From: Microbacteriaceae bacterium PS02066
GTDB taxonomy: Bacteria; Actinomycetota; Actinomycetes; Actinomycetales; Microbacteriaceae
Direction of reading: 5' to 3'
Length of the DNA stretch: 51,595 nucleotides
Assembly: GCA_029959545.1 (NCBI GenBank)
Contig: JASCPH010000018.1
Location: forward strand, 1 to 51,595
Position numbers and translations under genes: made by a program. A model generated the notes under the pieces. That model was not told the DNA's origin and ran no database searches. It saw only the letters and a list, made by a program, of their open reading frames with translations. This document shows positions 11,091 through 20,998 of this stretch, piece after piece (position 1 is the first letter of the stretch; every line of letters starts with the position of its first letter).

Positions 11091-12398
11091 ATGTCTGCCC
11101 ACGACCTCATCGCCCGTCAGCACGAGGGCCCCGTCGACGCCACGTCCGCTGCGCGTCTGGCGAGCGACGGCCTGCAGCTCGTGCGTCTCGCAGACGACGA
11201 CGATCGGGCGTTCGACGGCTGGCAGGCCGCGGTCACCCGTGGCTTCCTGGGAGACGAGCCCACGGATGCGCAGCGCGAGACGGGTCGCGGATTCCGCGGG
11301 CATCGCCGCATGATCGCCGTGCTCGACGAGTCCGTTCCCCAGCCCGAGGTGCCTGTGGGGACCCTCGCCTCGTGGGTGGGGGAGCTCACCGTGCCCGGCG
11401 GCGTCGTCGACTCCTGCGCGATCAGCTCCGTCACCGTGGCGCCTACGCACCGGAGGCGTGGCATCTGGCGCGCGATGATGGAGGGCGAGCTGCGCACGGC
11501 CGCGGCGCTCGGGCTGCCGGTCGCGAGCCTGACGGTGAGCGAGTCGACGCTCTACGGCCGGTTCGGATTCGCGCAGGCGGTCGCCGCGGCGAGCATCGAC
11601 ATCGACGTCAAGCGTGCGGCATGGATGGGGCCGGCACCCTCCGGCCGGGTGGACTTCATCTCTCGCGAGCGCTGGCGCGAGCTCGCCCCCGAGCTGTTCG
11701 ACCGCGTCCGGATCGTGCGACCGGGCGAGGTGGACATGCCCCGTGGACACTGGGACCGCTTCGCCGGGACCCGTGCCGACGCCGAGAAGCCCGGCCACAC
11801 CCGCGCCGTGCAGTACACGGCGGCATCCGGTGAGATCACGGGTCTCGCGTTGTACTCCGTCGAGGAGAACCACGACGACTTCACCCGTTCGACCGTCACG
11901 GTCGCGAACCTCATGGCGGCGGATGCGGATGCGTACGCGGGCCTGTGGCGCTTCTTCATAGAGATGGATCTCATCGGCACCGTACGCGCGAGCGAATTGG
12001 CCGTCGACGAGCCGCTGCTGTGGATGATCTCGGATCGCCGCGCCGCGACCCTCACTCTTCGCGACCACCACTACCTGCGTGTACTCGACACGCCCGCGCT
12101 GCTGGGGGCTCGTAGGTACGAGGGTTCCGGGTCGGTCGTGCTCGACGTGCACGACCCGTTGGATCTCGCGGGCGGGAGGTTCCGCCTGACGGTCGGACCG
12201 GACGGCATCGCGTCGGCGACGGAGACCGCCGACGACGCCGACGCGCGCCTCGGCGTCGCGGAGCTCGCCGCGATCGTCCTCGGTCAGGTCTCGGCGGTCA
12301 CCCTCGCCGCGGCCGGTCGCATCGGCGCCGAGGATCCGGTGGCGCTCGCCCGTCTGTTCGGCTGGCACCTGCCAGTGCGCCTCAGCTATTGGTACTGA
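11091..12398 (+). CDS. Eis-like GNAT N-acetyltransferase
   Basis: A 435-residue protein with the Eis-type layout: an N-terminal GNAT domain with the acetyl-CoA loop VAPTHRRRGIWRAMM (about residues 120-135), a second degenerate GNAT-like domain, and a C-terminal sterol-carrier-like domain ending LSYWY. Eis relatives acetylate amines, including aminoglycosides and proteins; the substrate here is unknown. A strong AGGAGG precedes the ATG. It probably rides on the reductase-ispE transcript. Confidence 0.85.
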   Translation: MSAHDLIARQHEGPVDATSAARLASDGLQLVRLADDDDRAFDGWQAAVTRGFLGDEPTDAQRETGRGFRGHRRMIAVLDESVPQPEVPVGTLASWVGELTVPGGVVDSCAISSVTVAPTHRRRGIWRAMMEGELRTAAALGLPVASLTVSESTLYGRFGFAQAVAAASIDIDVKRAAWMGPAPSGRVDFISRERWRELAPELFDRVRIVRPGEVDMPRGHWDRFAGTRADAEKPGHTRAVQYTAASGEITGLALYSVEENHDDFTRSTVTVANLMAADADAYAGLWRFFIEMDLIGTVRASELAVDEPLLWMISDRRAATLTLRDHHYLRVLDTPALLGARRYEGSGSVVLDVHDPLDLAGGRFRLTVGPDGIASATETADDADARLGVAELAAIVLGQVSAVTLAAAGRIGAEDPVALARLFGWHLPVRLSYWY

Positions 12399-12459
12399 GC
12401 GCGGCGAGCACATGACGCCGCGTGACGCAACCTTCGGCGCCGGTGTCGCCGGGGGTCGG

Positions 12460-12465
12460 TAACGT
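12460..12465 (+). promoter_or_regulatory. -10 box for the DUF427/ABC importer unit
   Basis: TAACGT in the gap after the acetyltransferase. It predicts a leader of about 45 nt before the DUF427 ATG at 12516, which has GGGAGG just upstream. Confidence 0.35.
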
Positions 12466-12515
12466 GGGTGCTCCTCCGCGGTTCTGCGGAGGTGTGGCGC
12501 GGCTGGGAGGCGGCG

Positions 12516-12818
12516 ATGAAGGCTCTTTTGGGTGACACGGTGCTCGCGGAGGCTCCGAAGGAAGATCTGATCCGCATCGAGGGCAACTGGTACTTCCCGC
12601 CGGCGAGCATCGCCGAAGGTGTGCTCGTCGACAGCCCGACGCCGTACACCTGCCCGTGGAAGGGTGCGGCGCACTACTTCACGGTCACCGCGGACGGCCG
12701 GGAGCTCGCCGACCGCGCGTGGTCCTATCCCGAGCCCTACCCGGGCGCGATCGAGAAGGTCGGTGCGGATTTCTCGGGGTACGTGGCCTTCTGGAAAGAA
12801 GTCGAGGTCACCGAGTGA
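12516..12818 (+). CDS. DUF427 domain protein
   Basis: A 100-residue protein covering a single DUF427 domain, recognised from TPYTCPWKGAAHYFTV and RAWSYPEPYPGAIEKVGADF. It is a small cytoplasmic beta-rich fold of unknown biochemical role. GGGAGG lies 5 nt before the chosen ATG; a longer upstream reading is not supported. It lies 19 nt before the importer ATPase and is probably in the same transcript, although nothing known links DUF427 to osmoprotectant uptake. Confidence 0.85.
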   Translation: MKALLGDTVLAEAPKEDLIRIEGNWYFPPASIAEGVLVDSPTPYTCPWKGAAHYFTVTADGRELADRAWSYPEPYPGAIEKVGADFSGYVAFWKEVEVTE

Positions 12819-12837
12819 GCCTCGCCCGGGACCGAGC

Positions 12838-13659
<822 letters not shown>

Positions 13660-13660
13660 G

Positions 13661-14341
13661 ATGGCCTGGGTGCTCGCGAACCTCGGGATGATCGCGGAGT
13701 TGGCTCTCGACCACCTGCGCCAGAGCCTCATCGCGATCGTCGTCGGATTCGTCCTGTCGATCCCGCTCGGCTGGGTGGCATGGCGGTACCGCCTGCTGCG
13801 CGGCTGGGTGATCACCGTCACCGGGCTGCTCTACACGATTCCGTCCCTCGCTCTGCTCATCCTGTTGCCCACGGCGCTCGGCTACCGCATCCCGACGGAA
13901 TTCAACCTCATCGTCGGCCTCACGATCTACGCGATCGCGATCCTCACGCGCGCCGTGACCGACGGGCTGGACTCGGTGGATGCGGGCGTGCGTCAGGCGG
14001 CGACGGCCATGGGCTACGGCGGCTTCCGGCGGTTCTTCGCCGTCGATCTGCCGTTGGCCGGGCCCGTGATCCTGGCCGGGCTGCGGGTCGCCGCCGTGTC
14101 GACCATTTCGCTCGCCACGGTCGGCATCCTCGTCGGCGTCACCAACCTCGGCTATCTCTTCACGAACGGCCTGCAGCGCCGCATCCTCGAGGAAGTCTTC
14201 GCGGGTGTCGTCGCCGTCGTGATCCTCGCGCTCGTCGTCGACCTGCTGCTCGTTCTCCTCGGCCGCCTGGTCATGCCGTGGAGCCGCGCCGCCCGCCCGA
14301 CCCGTCGTCGTGCAGCCGCCCGAGCGGAGGCCACGGCATGA
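13661..14341 (+). CDS. Osmoprotectant-type ABC importer, permease 1
   Basis: A 226-residue inner-membrane permease with five to six hydrophobic helices and the BPD-type cytoplasmic loop AATAMGYGGFRRFFAVDLPLAGP that docks on the ATPase. The pattern TVTGLLYTIPSLALL is characteristic of OpuCB/OpuCD-like proteins. Its stop overlaps the next permease start as ATGA. Confidence 0.9.
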   Translation: MAWVLANLGMIAELALDHLRQSLIAIVVGFVLSIPLGWVAWRYRLLRGWVITVTGLLYTIPSLALLILLPTALGYRIPTEFNLIVGLTIYAIAILTRAVTDGLDSVDAGVRQAATAMGYGGFRRFFAVDLPLAGPVILAGLRVAAVSTISLATVGILVGVTNLGYLFTNGLQRRILEEVFAGVVAVVILALVVDLLLVLLGRLVMPWSRAARPTRRRAAARAEATA

Positions 14342-15060
14342 ACGTCTTCTGGGATGCGATCCTCTGGCTCTTCTCGCCCGAGCAGTACAGCGGCCCCAGC
14401 GCACTGCCGGTGCTGCTGCTGCAGCAGTTGGGCTACACGGCGGTGGCGGTGGCGATCGCGGGCGCGATCGCCATCCCCGTCGGCCTCGCCATCGGCCACA
14501 CCGGTCGCGGCCGGGAGATCGCGGTGGCCGTGTCGGGTGCCGCCCGCGCCGTGCCGTCGTTCGGCCTGCTCGTGCTGCTGGTGCTCCTCATGGGCGTGCT
14601 GCACAAGCCGGAGGCGGCGGTGGTGACCTTCGTCGTGCTCGCCATCCCGGCACTGCTCGCCGGCGCCTACTCCGGGCTCGAGGCGATCGATCGGCGTGTC
14701 ATCGACGCCGCCCGCGCGATGGGCATGACCGAGTGGCAGATCCTGTGGCGCGTCGAGATCCCGCTCGGCCTGCCGCTGCTCGTCGGCGGCATCCGCTCCG
14801 CCGTGCTGCAGGTCGTCGCCACCGTGACGATCGCCGCCTACGTCGGCCTCGGCGGCCTCGGCCTGCCGATCATCCAGGGCATTCCGCTGCGGCGGATCGA
14901 CCAGGTGCTCGGTGGAGCGATCGTCGTCGCCCTTCTCGCGCTCGTGCTCGACGCGCTGCTCGCCCTCGCACAGCGCGCCGCCGTGCCCGCCGGCATCCGT
15001 GTCCAGGCGTCGTCGCGCATGCCGCGGCGGCTGCGCTCCCGACCCGTGCAGGCTGCCTGA
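14338..15060 (+). CDS. Osmoprotectant-type ABC importer, permease 2
   Basis: A 240-residue second permease with the same helix layout and coupling loop (ARAMGMTEWQILWRVEIPLG). Together with the first permease it forms the heterodimeric channel of a ProX/OpuC-type importer. The Arg-rich tail is cytoplasmic. The substrate-binding lipoprotein follows after 40 nt. Confidence 0.9.
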   Translation: MNVFWDAILWLFSPEQYSGPSALPVLLLQQLGYTAVAVAIAGAIAIPVGLAIGHTGRGREIAVAVSGAARAVPSFGLLVLLVLLMGVLHKPEAAVVTFVVLAIPALLAGAYSGLEAIDRRVIDAARAMGMTEWQILWRVEIPLGLPLLVGGIRSAVLQVVATVTIAAYVGLGGLGLPIIQGIPLRRIDQVLGGAIVVALLALVLDALLALAQRAAVPAGIRVQASSRMPRRLRSRPVQAA

Positions 15061-15100
15061 GCCTGCCGCACACGTCCCGAATCCACCAGGAAGGAACACC

Positions 15101-16015
15101 ATGTCCACAGCATTCCGCCGCCGCGTCGCCCTCGTCGGCGCCGTCGCACTCACCTCGGCGCTGGCCCTCGCCGGCTGCGCGTCCTCTTCCGACCCGCTCT
15201 CGGACGGCGACCAGACGAAGGCGCCGTCCGACACGATCGTCGTCGGCTCGCAGGACTACTACTCGAACGAGATCATCGCCGAGATCTACGCCCAGGCGCT
15301 CGAGGGTGCCGGCTTCACGGTGCAGCGCGACTTCACGATCGGTCAGCGCGATGCGTATCTGCCCGAGCTCGAGAGCGGCGCCATCACGCTGTTCCCGGAG
15401 TACACCGGCAACCTCCTCCAGTTCTTCGAGCCCGACACCGAGGCGCGCTCGTCCGACGACGTCTACGCCGCGCTCAAGGAGGCACTGCCCGATAACCTCA
15501 CGGTTCTCGACCAGTCGACCGCGAGCGACCAGGACTCCTACACCGTCACCGAGGCGTTCGCCGAGCAGTGGGGGCTGGAGACGATCGCAGACCTCTCGGA
15601 GGTCACTGAGCCGCTGACCCTGGGCGGGCCGCCCGAGCTCGCCGACCGTCCGTACGGACCCACGGGGCTCAAGAGCACCTACGGCATCGACGTGACCTTC
15701 CAGGCGACCGGGGCGACCACGGTCGAGGACCTCGTGGCCGGCACGGTGAATGTCGCCAACGTGTTCACGGCCGACCCGCAGATCCAGACCCAGAAGCTGA
15801 AGGTCCTGGAAGATCCGAAGTCGCTGTTCCTCGCGTCGAACGTCGTTCCGCTCGTCAACAAGGACGTCGCCGGCGACATCGCCGACGTCATCAACAAGGT
15901 GAGCGCTGCGCTGACGCCCGAGGGCCTCGTCGCACTGAACGTCGAGAGCACGGTCGACAAGTCGTCCTCCGCCGACATCGCCAAGAAGTGGCTGGCGGAC
16001 AACGGCCTGAGCTGA
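15101..16015 (+). CDS. Osmoprotectant-type ABC importer, substrate-binding lipoprotein
   Basis: A 304-residue lipoprotein: signal peptide with lipobox LAGC (Cys26), then an OpuAC-type binding domain. VGSQDYYSNEIIAEIYAQAL and the stretch FPEYTGNLLQFF are typical of ProX/OpuCC proteins that bind quaternary amines; YYSN and YTG carry candidate cage aromatics. The order ATPase-permease-permease-SBP makes a complete importer. AGGAAGGAAC precedes the ATG, and a strong hairpin at 16030-16066 closes the unit. Confidence 0.92.
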   Translation: MSTAFRRRVALVGAVALTSALALAGCASSSDPLSDGDQTKAPSDTIVVGSQDYYSNEIIAEIYAQALEGAGFTVQRDFTIGQRDAYLPELESGAITLFPEYTGNLLQFFEPDTEARSSDDVYAALKEALPDNLTVLDQSTASDQDSYTVTEAFAEQWGLETIADLSEVTEPLTLGGPPELADRPYGPTGLKSTYGIDVTFQATGATTVEDLVAGTVNVANVFTADPQIQTQKLKVLEDPKSLFLASNVVPLVNKDVAGDIADVINKVSAALTPEGLVALNVESTVDKSSSADIAKKWLADNGLS

Positions 16016-16029
16016 CCGCATCCGTCATC

Positions 16030-16066
16030 TGAGAACCCCCGGCGTGCACCGTGCCGGGGGTTCTCA
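16030..16066 (+). terminator. Terminator of the osmoprotectant importer operon
   Basis: TGAGAACCCCCGGC (16030-16043) pairs perfectly with GCCGGGGGTTCTCA (16053-16066). It starts 15 nt after the binding-protein stop. It lacks a T-run, as is common in high-GC actinobacteria. Confidence 0.85.
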
Positions 16067-16160
16067 GCGTCGTGGGACCTTCGCCCCTGCTGCGCCGTGA
16101 TCGCCGCGCCTACCGTCGAAGACACAGGGCGCCGAGGGGATCGGCGCGGAAGGGCTCATC

Positions 16161-17153
16161 ATGCAACGCGCACTCGTCGTCGGCGGCACCGGCCTGCTCG
16201 GCTACCACACCACGCAGGAGCTCCTGCGACGCGGCTATCGGGTCGCGACGCTCGCGCTTCCCGCGACCGACGCGCCGGAGTTGCCCGTCGAGGTCGACGC
16301 TCACTGGGGCGACCTGAACCTGATGACCGACGGCGAGCTGACCGACCTGCTCACGGCCACGGATGCGGTGCTCTTCGCGATGGGCGCCGATGAGCGCACG
16401 CTGCCCCCCGCACCCGCATCCCGCTTCTACTACGAGGCCAACGTCGTCCCCACGCAGCGCCTGGCCCGCCTCGCGCGCGCAGCCGGCGTCGGGCGCTTCA
16501 TCGTCTTCGGCTCCGACACGGCCGAGTGGGGCGAGCGCTGGCCCGAGCTCGGGTTCCGCACCCGCAACGCCTACCCGCGCTCCCGTTACGCGCAGGAGGA
16601 GGTCGCCGTGCTGGAGGGCGACGGCGCGATGGATGTCATGGTGCTGCGCCTGCCGTACATCTTCGGCGTCGTGGCCGGGCAGCGTCCCCGCTGGCAGGCC
16701 GTGCTGGATGCGGTCGCAGCCAGCGCAGGTCCGATCCCGGTGCTGGGCGGGTCCACATCCGCCGTCACGGTGCGCCAGGTCGCGCAGGCCGCTGTCGGAG
16801 CGATGGAGCGTGGCACCCACGGCAACCGGTACACCCTGAGCGCCTACGAGCTGAGCCACTCCCAGTTCCTCGAACTGTGCTGCGAGGCGGTCGGTCGCGA
16901 CCCGCACGATGTCGCGGTGGTGCCGCTGGGCGACCTGCTCCCCGCCTCCGAGGCCCGCGAGGCCGAGGTGCAGGCGGTCGGACGCGAGTTCGGCCTTCAC
17001 CCCGCCGACACGGCGCTGCTCGGTGAGAAGCGCGCGGTGGGGGATGTGGCCGACACCATCGCCCTCGACGTCGAACCCGACGACGTGCTGGGCGAGATCC
17101 GCGCCTGCCTCGCCTGGTGCGTCGAGCACCCGCGCGAGGCCGTCCCCGCCTGA
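16161..17153 (+). CDS. Atypical extended SDR, NAD-dependent epimerase-like
   Basis: A 330-residue Rossmann protein with nucleotide loop VVGGTGLLGYHTTQ at the N-terminus, FIVFGSDTAEWGE where the active-site Ser/Thr lies, and LRLPYIFGVVAG. The usual YxxxK is replaced by Y-P-R-S-R (TRNAYPRSRYAQEE), so the catalytic lysine is an arginine. It may bind NAD(P) without normal dehydrogenase chemistry, or use Arg. Substrate unknown. A possible start is supported by AAGG before the ATG. It is convergent with the ABC-F gene, stops 20 nt apart. Confidence 0.8.
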   Translation: MQRALVVGGTGLLGYHTTQELLRRGYRVATLALPATDAPELPVEVDAHWGDLNLMTDGELTDLLTATDAVLFAMGADERTLPPAPASRFYYEANVVPTQRLARLARAAGVGRFIVFGSDTAEWGERWPELGFRTRNAYPRSRYAQEEVAVLEGDGAMDVMVLRLPYIFGVVAGQRPRWQAVLDAVAASAGPIPVLGGSTSAVTVRQVAQAAVGAMERGTHGNRYTLSAYELSHSQFLELCCEAVGRDPHDVAVVPLGDLLPASEAREAEVQAVGREFGLHPADTALLGEKRAVGDVADTIALDVEPDDVLGEIRACLAWCVEHPREAVPA

Positions 17154-17172
17154 TGGACCTTCGGTGGGGCGC

Positions 17173-18972
17173 TCAGTCGTCGAGCGCCTCGCCGAGTTCC
17201 AGCCAGCGCTCTTCCAGGGTCGAGACCTCGGCGACGTACGCGTCACGCGTGCGCTGCAGCTCGAGCAGCCGGTCGTAGTCGTCGTGAGCGTCGGCGAACC
17301 GGGCGTCCAGGGCGGCGATCTCGGTCTGCAGCTTCGCGAGGCGCCGGTCGATCGCCGACAGCTCCTTCTCGGCGGCGCGGCGCTCGGCGCCCGCGAGGCC
17401 GGGGGAGGCGGCCGCCGCATCCGCCGGCTTCTGGCGCTCCGCCCCCGTGCTCGCCGGCTGTGCGGCACGCAGGCGCAGGTACTCGTCGACGCCGCCCGGC
17501 AGGTGCCGGAAGCGGCCGTCGAGGATCGCGTACTGCTGGTCGGTGACGCGCTCGAGGAAGTACCGGTCGTGCGAGACGACGACGAGGGTGCCGGGCCACG
17601 AGTCGAGCAGATCCTCCATGGCCGCGAGCATGTCGGTGTCGAGGTCGTTGGTTGGCTCGTCGAGGATCAGCACGTTGGGCTGTGAGAGCAGCACGAGAAG
17701 CAGCTGCAGGCGCCGCTTCTGGCCGCCCGAGAGGTCCTTCACCGGCGTCGAGAGCTGCGCACTGGAGAAGCCGAGACGTTCGAGCAGTTGACCGGGGGTG
17801 AGCTCCTGCGCCTTCGACCCCGCCCCGAAGGAGTAGGTCGTGCGAAGGCCGGCGAGAACGACGCGCACGGGGGAATCGAGGTGCTCGTCGAGCTCGTCCA
17901 TGCGCTGCGAGAGCGTCGCGACCTGCACGGTCTTGCCGCGCTTCACGCGTCCCGCTGTCGGTGCGATCTCGCCCGACACGAGCCCCAGCAGGGTGGACTT
18001 GCCGGCGCCGTTCACGCCGAGGATGCCGGTGCGCTCGCCCGGGGCGATGCGCCACTCGACCTCGTGCAGTACTTCGCGGTCGTCGTACGAGACCGAGGCG
18101 TCGAGCAGATCGACCACGTCTTTGCCGAGTCGTGCGACGGCGAGGGAGCGCAGGGAGACGCTGTCGCGGATCTCGGGCACGTCCGCGATGAGCTCGTTCG
18201 CCGCATCGATGCGGAACTTCGGCTTCGACGTGCGAGCCGGTGCGCCGCGCCGCAGCCACGCCAGCTCCTTGCGAGCCAGGTTCTGGCGCTTCGACTCGAT
18301 CGCCGCGGCCTGCCGGTCGCGCTCGACGCGCTGCAGGATGTATGCGGCGTAGCCGCCCTCGAAGGGCTCGACGATGCGGTCGTGCACCTCCCAGGTCACG
18401 GTGCACACCTCGTCGAGGAACCACCGATCGTGGGTCACGACGAGTAGTCCGCCGGCGTTCGCGGGCCACCGCTTCTTCAGGTGCGCAGCCAGCCAGCTGA
18501 TCGCCTCGACGTCGAGGTGGTTGGTCGGCTCGTCGAGGGCGATGACGTCCCAGTCGCCGGCGAGCAGAGCCGCGAGTGCCACGCGTCGCCGCTGTCCGCC
18601 GGAGAGGGTCGCGACATCCGCATCCCAGTCGAGGTCGCCGAGGAGCCCCGCGATGACGTCGCGGGCGCGGGCGTCGCCGGCCCACTCGTGCTCGGGGCGG
18701 TCGCCGACGACGCTCTCGCCGATCGTGCGCCCATCGACGAGGGTGTCGGCCTGATCGAGAACGCCGATGCTGACGCCGCCGCGGACGGTGACGCGCCCGC
18801 TGTCGGGCTCGGTGCGGCCGGCGAGCATGCCGAGAAGGGTGGACTTGCCGTCGCCGTTGCGGCCGACGATGCCGATGCGGTCGCCCTCGTTCACGCCGAG
18901 CGAGACGGAGTCGAAGACGACCTTCGTCGGGTATTCGAGATGGAGGGCTTCGCCGCCGAGTAGATGAGCCAT
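17173..18972 (-). CDS. ABC-F ATPase, Uup-like
   Basis: A 599-residue soluble tandem ABC ATPase without membrane segments. NBD1 has GRNGDGKSTLL, LSGGQRRRVALA and DEPTNHLD; the inter-domain linker contains KRQNLARKELAWLRRGAPAR; NBD2 has GVNGAGKSTLL, LSGGQKRRLQ and DEPTNDLD. The C-terminus after about 500 is a coiled coil (ERRAAEKELSAIDRRLAKL), as in Uup. ABC-F proteins act on the ribosome E-site. The Uup-like layout suggests a housekeeping role rather than antibiotic protection. It is divergent from an SDR gene. Confidence 0.92.
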   Translation of the reverse strand: MAHLLGGEALHLEYPTKVVFDSVSLGVNEGDRIGIVGRNGDGKSTLLGMLAGRTEPDSGRVTVRGGVSIGVLDQADTLVDGRTIGESVVGDRPEHEWAGDARARDVIAGLLGDLDWDADVATLSGGQRRRVALAALLAGDWDVIALDEPTNHLDVEAISWLAAHLKKRWPANAGGLLVVTHDRWFLDEVCTVTWEVHDRIVEPFEGGYAAYILQRVERDRQAAAIESKRQNLARKELAWLRRGAPARTSKPKFRIDAANELIADVPEIRDSVSLRSLAVARLGKDVVDLLDASVSYDDREVLHEVEWRIAPGERTGILGVNGAGKSTLLGLVSGEIAPTAGRVKRGKTVQVATLSQRMDELDEHLDSPVRVVLAGLRTTYSFGAGSKAQELTPGQLLERLGFSSAQLSTPVKDLSGGQKRRLQLLLVLLSQPNVLILDEPTNDLDTDMLAAMEDLLDSWPGTLVVVSHDRYFLERVTDQQYAILDGRFRHLPGGVDEYLRLRAAQPASTGAERQKPADAAAASPGLAGAERRAAEKELSAIDRRLAKLQTEIAALDARFADAHDDYDRLLELQRTRDAYVAEVSTLEERWLELGEALDD

Positions 18973-18981
18973 GTTGCTTCC

Positions 18982-18987
18982 AGGCTA
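18982..18987 (-). promoter_or_regulatory. ABC-F -10 box
   Basis: TAGCCT on the minus strand, 9 nt before the ATG. This predicts a leader of only 2-3 nt, close to leaderless. Confidence 0.4.
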
Positions 18988-19099
18988 GATGACCGCCCTG
19001 CACGCTCGATGCGGTTGGTACGCTCGCAGCATGCAATGCCCGTGACCCGCCTTCTTCTCCCGCACACGCGCGCTCGCGCGCTTCGGAAAGGGTTCACCC

Positions 19100-19969
19100 A
19101 TGCACGCAGATCTTCCGCTGAGCGGCCGCGCCGCTCTCGTTACGGGCGTCTCGCGCCGTCGCGGCATCGGCTACGCCGTCGCCCGCGCACTCGCCGCCCG
19201 CGGCGCGCACCTCGTCATCCAGCACCATCGTCCGCACGACACCGAACAGCCGTGGGGAGCCGACGATCTCGGCGCGGTCCGCGCCGGCATCCGTGCCGAG
19301 CTCACGCCCGGAGCGACACTGACCGACGTCGGCGCGGACCTCGCCGACGAAGGAGTGATCGGCCGGGTGATGGATGCGGCCGCCGCTGCGACCGGAGCGG
19401 TCGACATCCTCGTCTGCAATCACGCCAAGAGCGGCGACGACGGCAGCATCCTCGATATGACACCCGAGCGTCTCGACGCGTTCTGGCAGGTGAACGCACG
19501 CTCGACGCTGCTGCTGACGGCGGAGTTCGCCCGCCGCAAGGCTCCGAGCCGCGACGAGCAGCGGCGCCCCGGGGAGCGCGTGAGCGGAGCGAAGCCCTAC
19601 GCAGCGCCGCAGGGCCACGTCATCTGGATGACCTCGGGTCAGGTCCACGGGCCGATGCGGGGAGAGATCGCCTACGCCACGAGCAAGGCCGCGCTCGCCG
19701 GCATCACCGCATCCGTTGCGGCGGAGCTGCTGGAGCTCGGCATCGTGCTGAACACGGTGAACCCGGGTCCGGTGAACACCGGCTACCTGGATGCCGAGAC
19801 CGCGGACCGTCCGCTGGACGGCGTCGAGGAGTACCTCCGGACGACGCCGTTCGGACGCTTCGGCCGTCCCGAGGATGCGGCGGAACTGATCGCCTGGCTG
19901 ACCAGCGCCGCAGGAAGTTGGGTGGTGGGTCAGGTGCTCACCGGCGACGGAGGCTTCTCGCTGGGCTGA
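19100..19969 (+). CDS. SDR-family oxidoreductase
   Basis: A 289-residue classical short-chain dehydrogenase/reductase. Motifs: ALVTGVSRRRGIGYAVARAL for the cofactor loop, DILVCNHAK in the NNAG position, the catalytic Ser and YATSK (YxxxK) and NPGPVNTGYL; it ends in GQVLTGDGGFSLG, typical of FabG-like proteins. Arg residues in the first loop suggest NADPH. About 20 extra residues (RKAPSRDEQRRPGERVSG) sit before the catalytic Ser. Substrate unknown. Its stop lies 10 nt from the stop of the convergent membrane-protein gene. Confidence 0.88.
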   Translation: MHADLPLSGRAALVTGVSRRRGIGYAVARALAARGAHLVIQHHRPHDTEQPWGADDLGAVRAGIRAELTPGATLTDVGADLADEGVIGRVMDAAAAATGAVDILVCNHAKSGDDGSILDMTPERLDAFWQVNARSTLLLTAEFARRKAPSRDEQRRPGERVSGAKPYAAPQGHVIWMTSGQVHGPMRGEIAYATSKAALAGITASVAAELLELGIVLNTVNPGPVNTGYLDAETADRPLDGVEEYLRTTPFGRFGRPEDAAELIAWLTSAAGSWVVGQVLTGDGGFSLG

Positions 19970-19979
19970 GCGCCGTCGT

Positions 19980-20504
19980 TCAGTGCAACAAGAACTCCAG
20001 CATCACCACGAGCAGGCCCAGGAACGCGGTGCCGACCGCGCCGAGCAGCCGCACCCAGAGCTTCGCACCGGTGCGGGCGTAGGCGGAGAAACCGAGGATG
20101 GCGAGCATCGCGATAGCCGCCCAGATGCCGGCATCCTGCACGTCGCCCGCATCCGAGGTGAAGAACGCCGTGATGATCATGGCGATCGTGGACGGCGCGC
20201 ACGCGTAGAGCATGCCGAGCGAGTGGACGAAGGCGAGCCGTGTTGCGGTGCCGAGGCCGTGGCGCCCGTGGTCCGAGAGGGTGTGCGCGAACACGTGCGC
20301 GAGGTAGAAGACGACAAGGCTGCTGACAGCTACCGAGAGCAGCTCGCTGACGGGGCCTTCCTCATCGGCGATCAGCACGACCGTCGTGTAGACGATGAGG
20401 CCGTAGACGGCGACGGGGGTGCGGAAGCGGTTGTCGAACCAGCGCTGCAGCTTGCGGTGCCGGGCCGCATCCGGGGCGGGGGCTGCGATCGTGTCGTCAC
20501 TCAT
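19980..20504 (-). CDS. Small polytopic membrane protein, unknown
   Basis: A 174-residue protein with a hydrophilic N-terminus followed by about five hydrophobic helices (VYGLIVYTTVVLIA, LLSVAVSSLVVFYLAHVF, LGMLYACAPSTIAMIITAFF, WAAIAMLAILGF, LLGAVGTAFLGLLVVMLEFL). No family recognised. Histidines in FYLAHVFAHTLSDHGRHG are concentrated in one loop. The ATG overlaps the marR stop as ATGA, so it is translationally coupled to that regulator and is likely its target. Confidence 0.75.
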   Translation of the reverse strand: MSDDTIAAPAPDAARHRKLQRWFDNRFRTPVAVYGLIVYTTVVLIADEEGPVSELLSVAVSSLVVFYLAHVFAHTLSDHGRHGLGTATRLAFVHSLGMLYACAPSTIAMIITAFFTSDAGDVQDAGIWAAIAMLAILGFSAYARTGAKLWVRLLGAVGTAFLGLLVVMLEFLLH

Positions 20505-20998
20505 GTGTCGAATCCCAGGGAGAGTTTGCGCAGCAGGGCGGCGAGGCGGTCCCGGTCGCTGCGCGAGAGTCGCTGCAGCAGCAGTGCCTCCGCATCGACC
20601 AGGCGGGTGATGGCCGCGTCGACGCGGGTACGGCCCTCGTCGGTGAGGATCACGTGGACACTCCGGCCGTCGGCCGGATCCGCCTCGCGGCGCACGAGCC
20701 GGCGCCCCACGAGCCGGTCGATGCGATTGGTCGTGGTGCCGCTGGAGACGAGCGTCTGCTGCAGCAGCTGCTTGGGGCTGAGCTGGTACGGCTCGCCGGA
20801 GCGCCGCAGCGCGGAGAGCACGTCCCACTCCCACGGCTCCAGGTCGCTGCGGCGGAACGCCTCGCGCCGGGCGCGGTCGAGGTGACGCGAGAGGCGGTCG
20901 ACGCGCGAGAGCACCTCGAGCGGCGAGAAGTCGAGGTCCGGGCGCTGGGTCATCCACGACCCGACGATGCGGTCGACCTCGTCGCTCTCTGTCGCCAT
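20501..20998 (-). CDS. MarR-family regulator
   Basis: A 165-residue winged-helix regulator. WEWDVLSALRRSG, QLSPKQLLQQTLVSSGTTTNRIDRLVGRRLV (recognition helix region) and READPADGRSVHVILTDEG (wing) are classic MarR. It would act as a dimer on a palindrome and respond to a small ligand, often a phenolic or oxidant. The ATG at 20998 is chosen because CATAAT ends 6 nt upstream; a start at 21025 is possible but lies upstream of that box. GTCGCCAT-N9-ATGGCGAC spans promoter and start. Confidence 0.88.
   Translation of the reverse strand: MATESDEVDRIVGSWMTQRPDLDFSPLEVLSRVDRLSRHLDRARREAFRRSDLEPWEWDVLSALRRSGEPYQLSPKQLLQQTLVSSGTTTNRIDRLVGRRLVRREADPADGRSVHVILTDEGRTRVDAAITRLVDAEALLLQRLSRSDRDRLAALLRKLSLGFDT

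Noticed and set aside
17173..18972. ABC-F gene as antibiotic-resistance determinant
   Set aside because: Uup-like layout with a C-terminal coiled coil and core-gene context suggest housekeeping.
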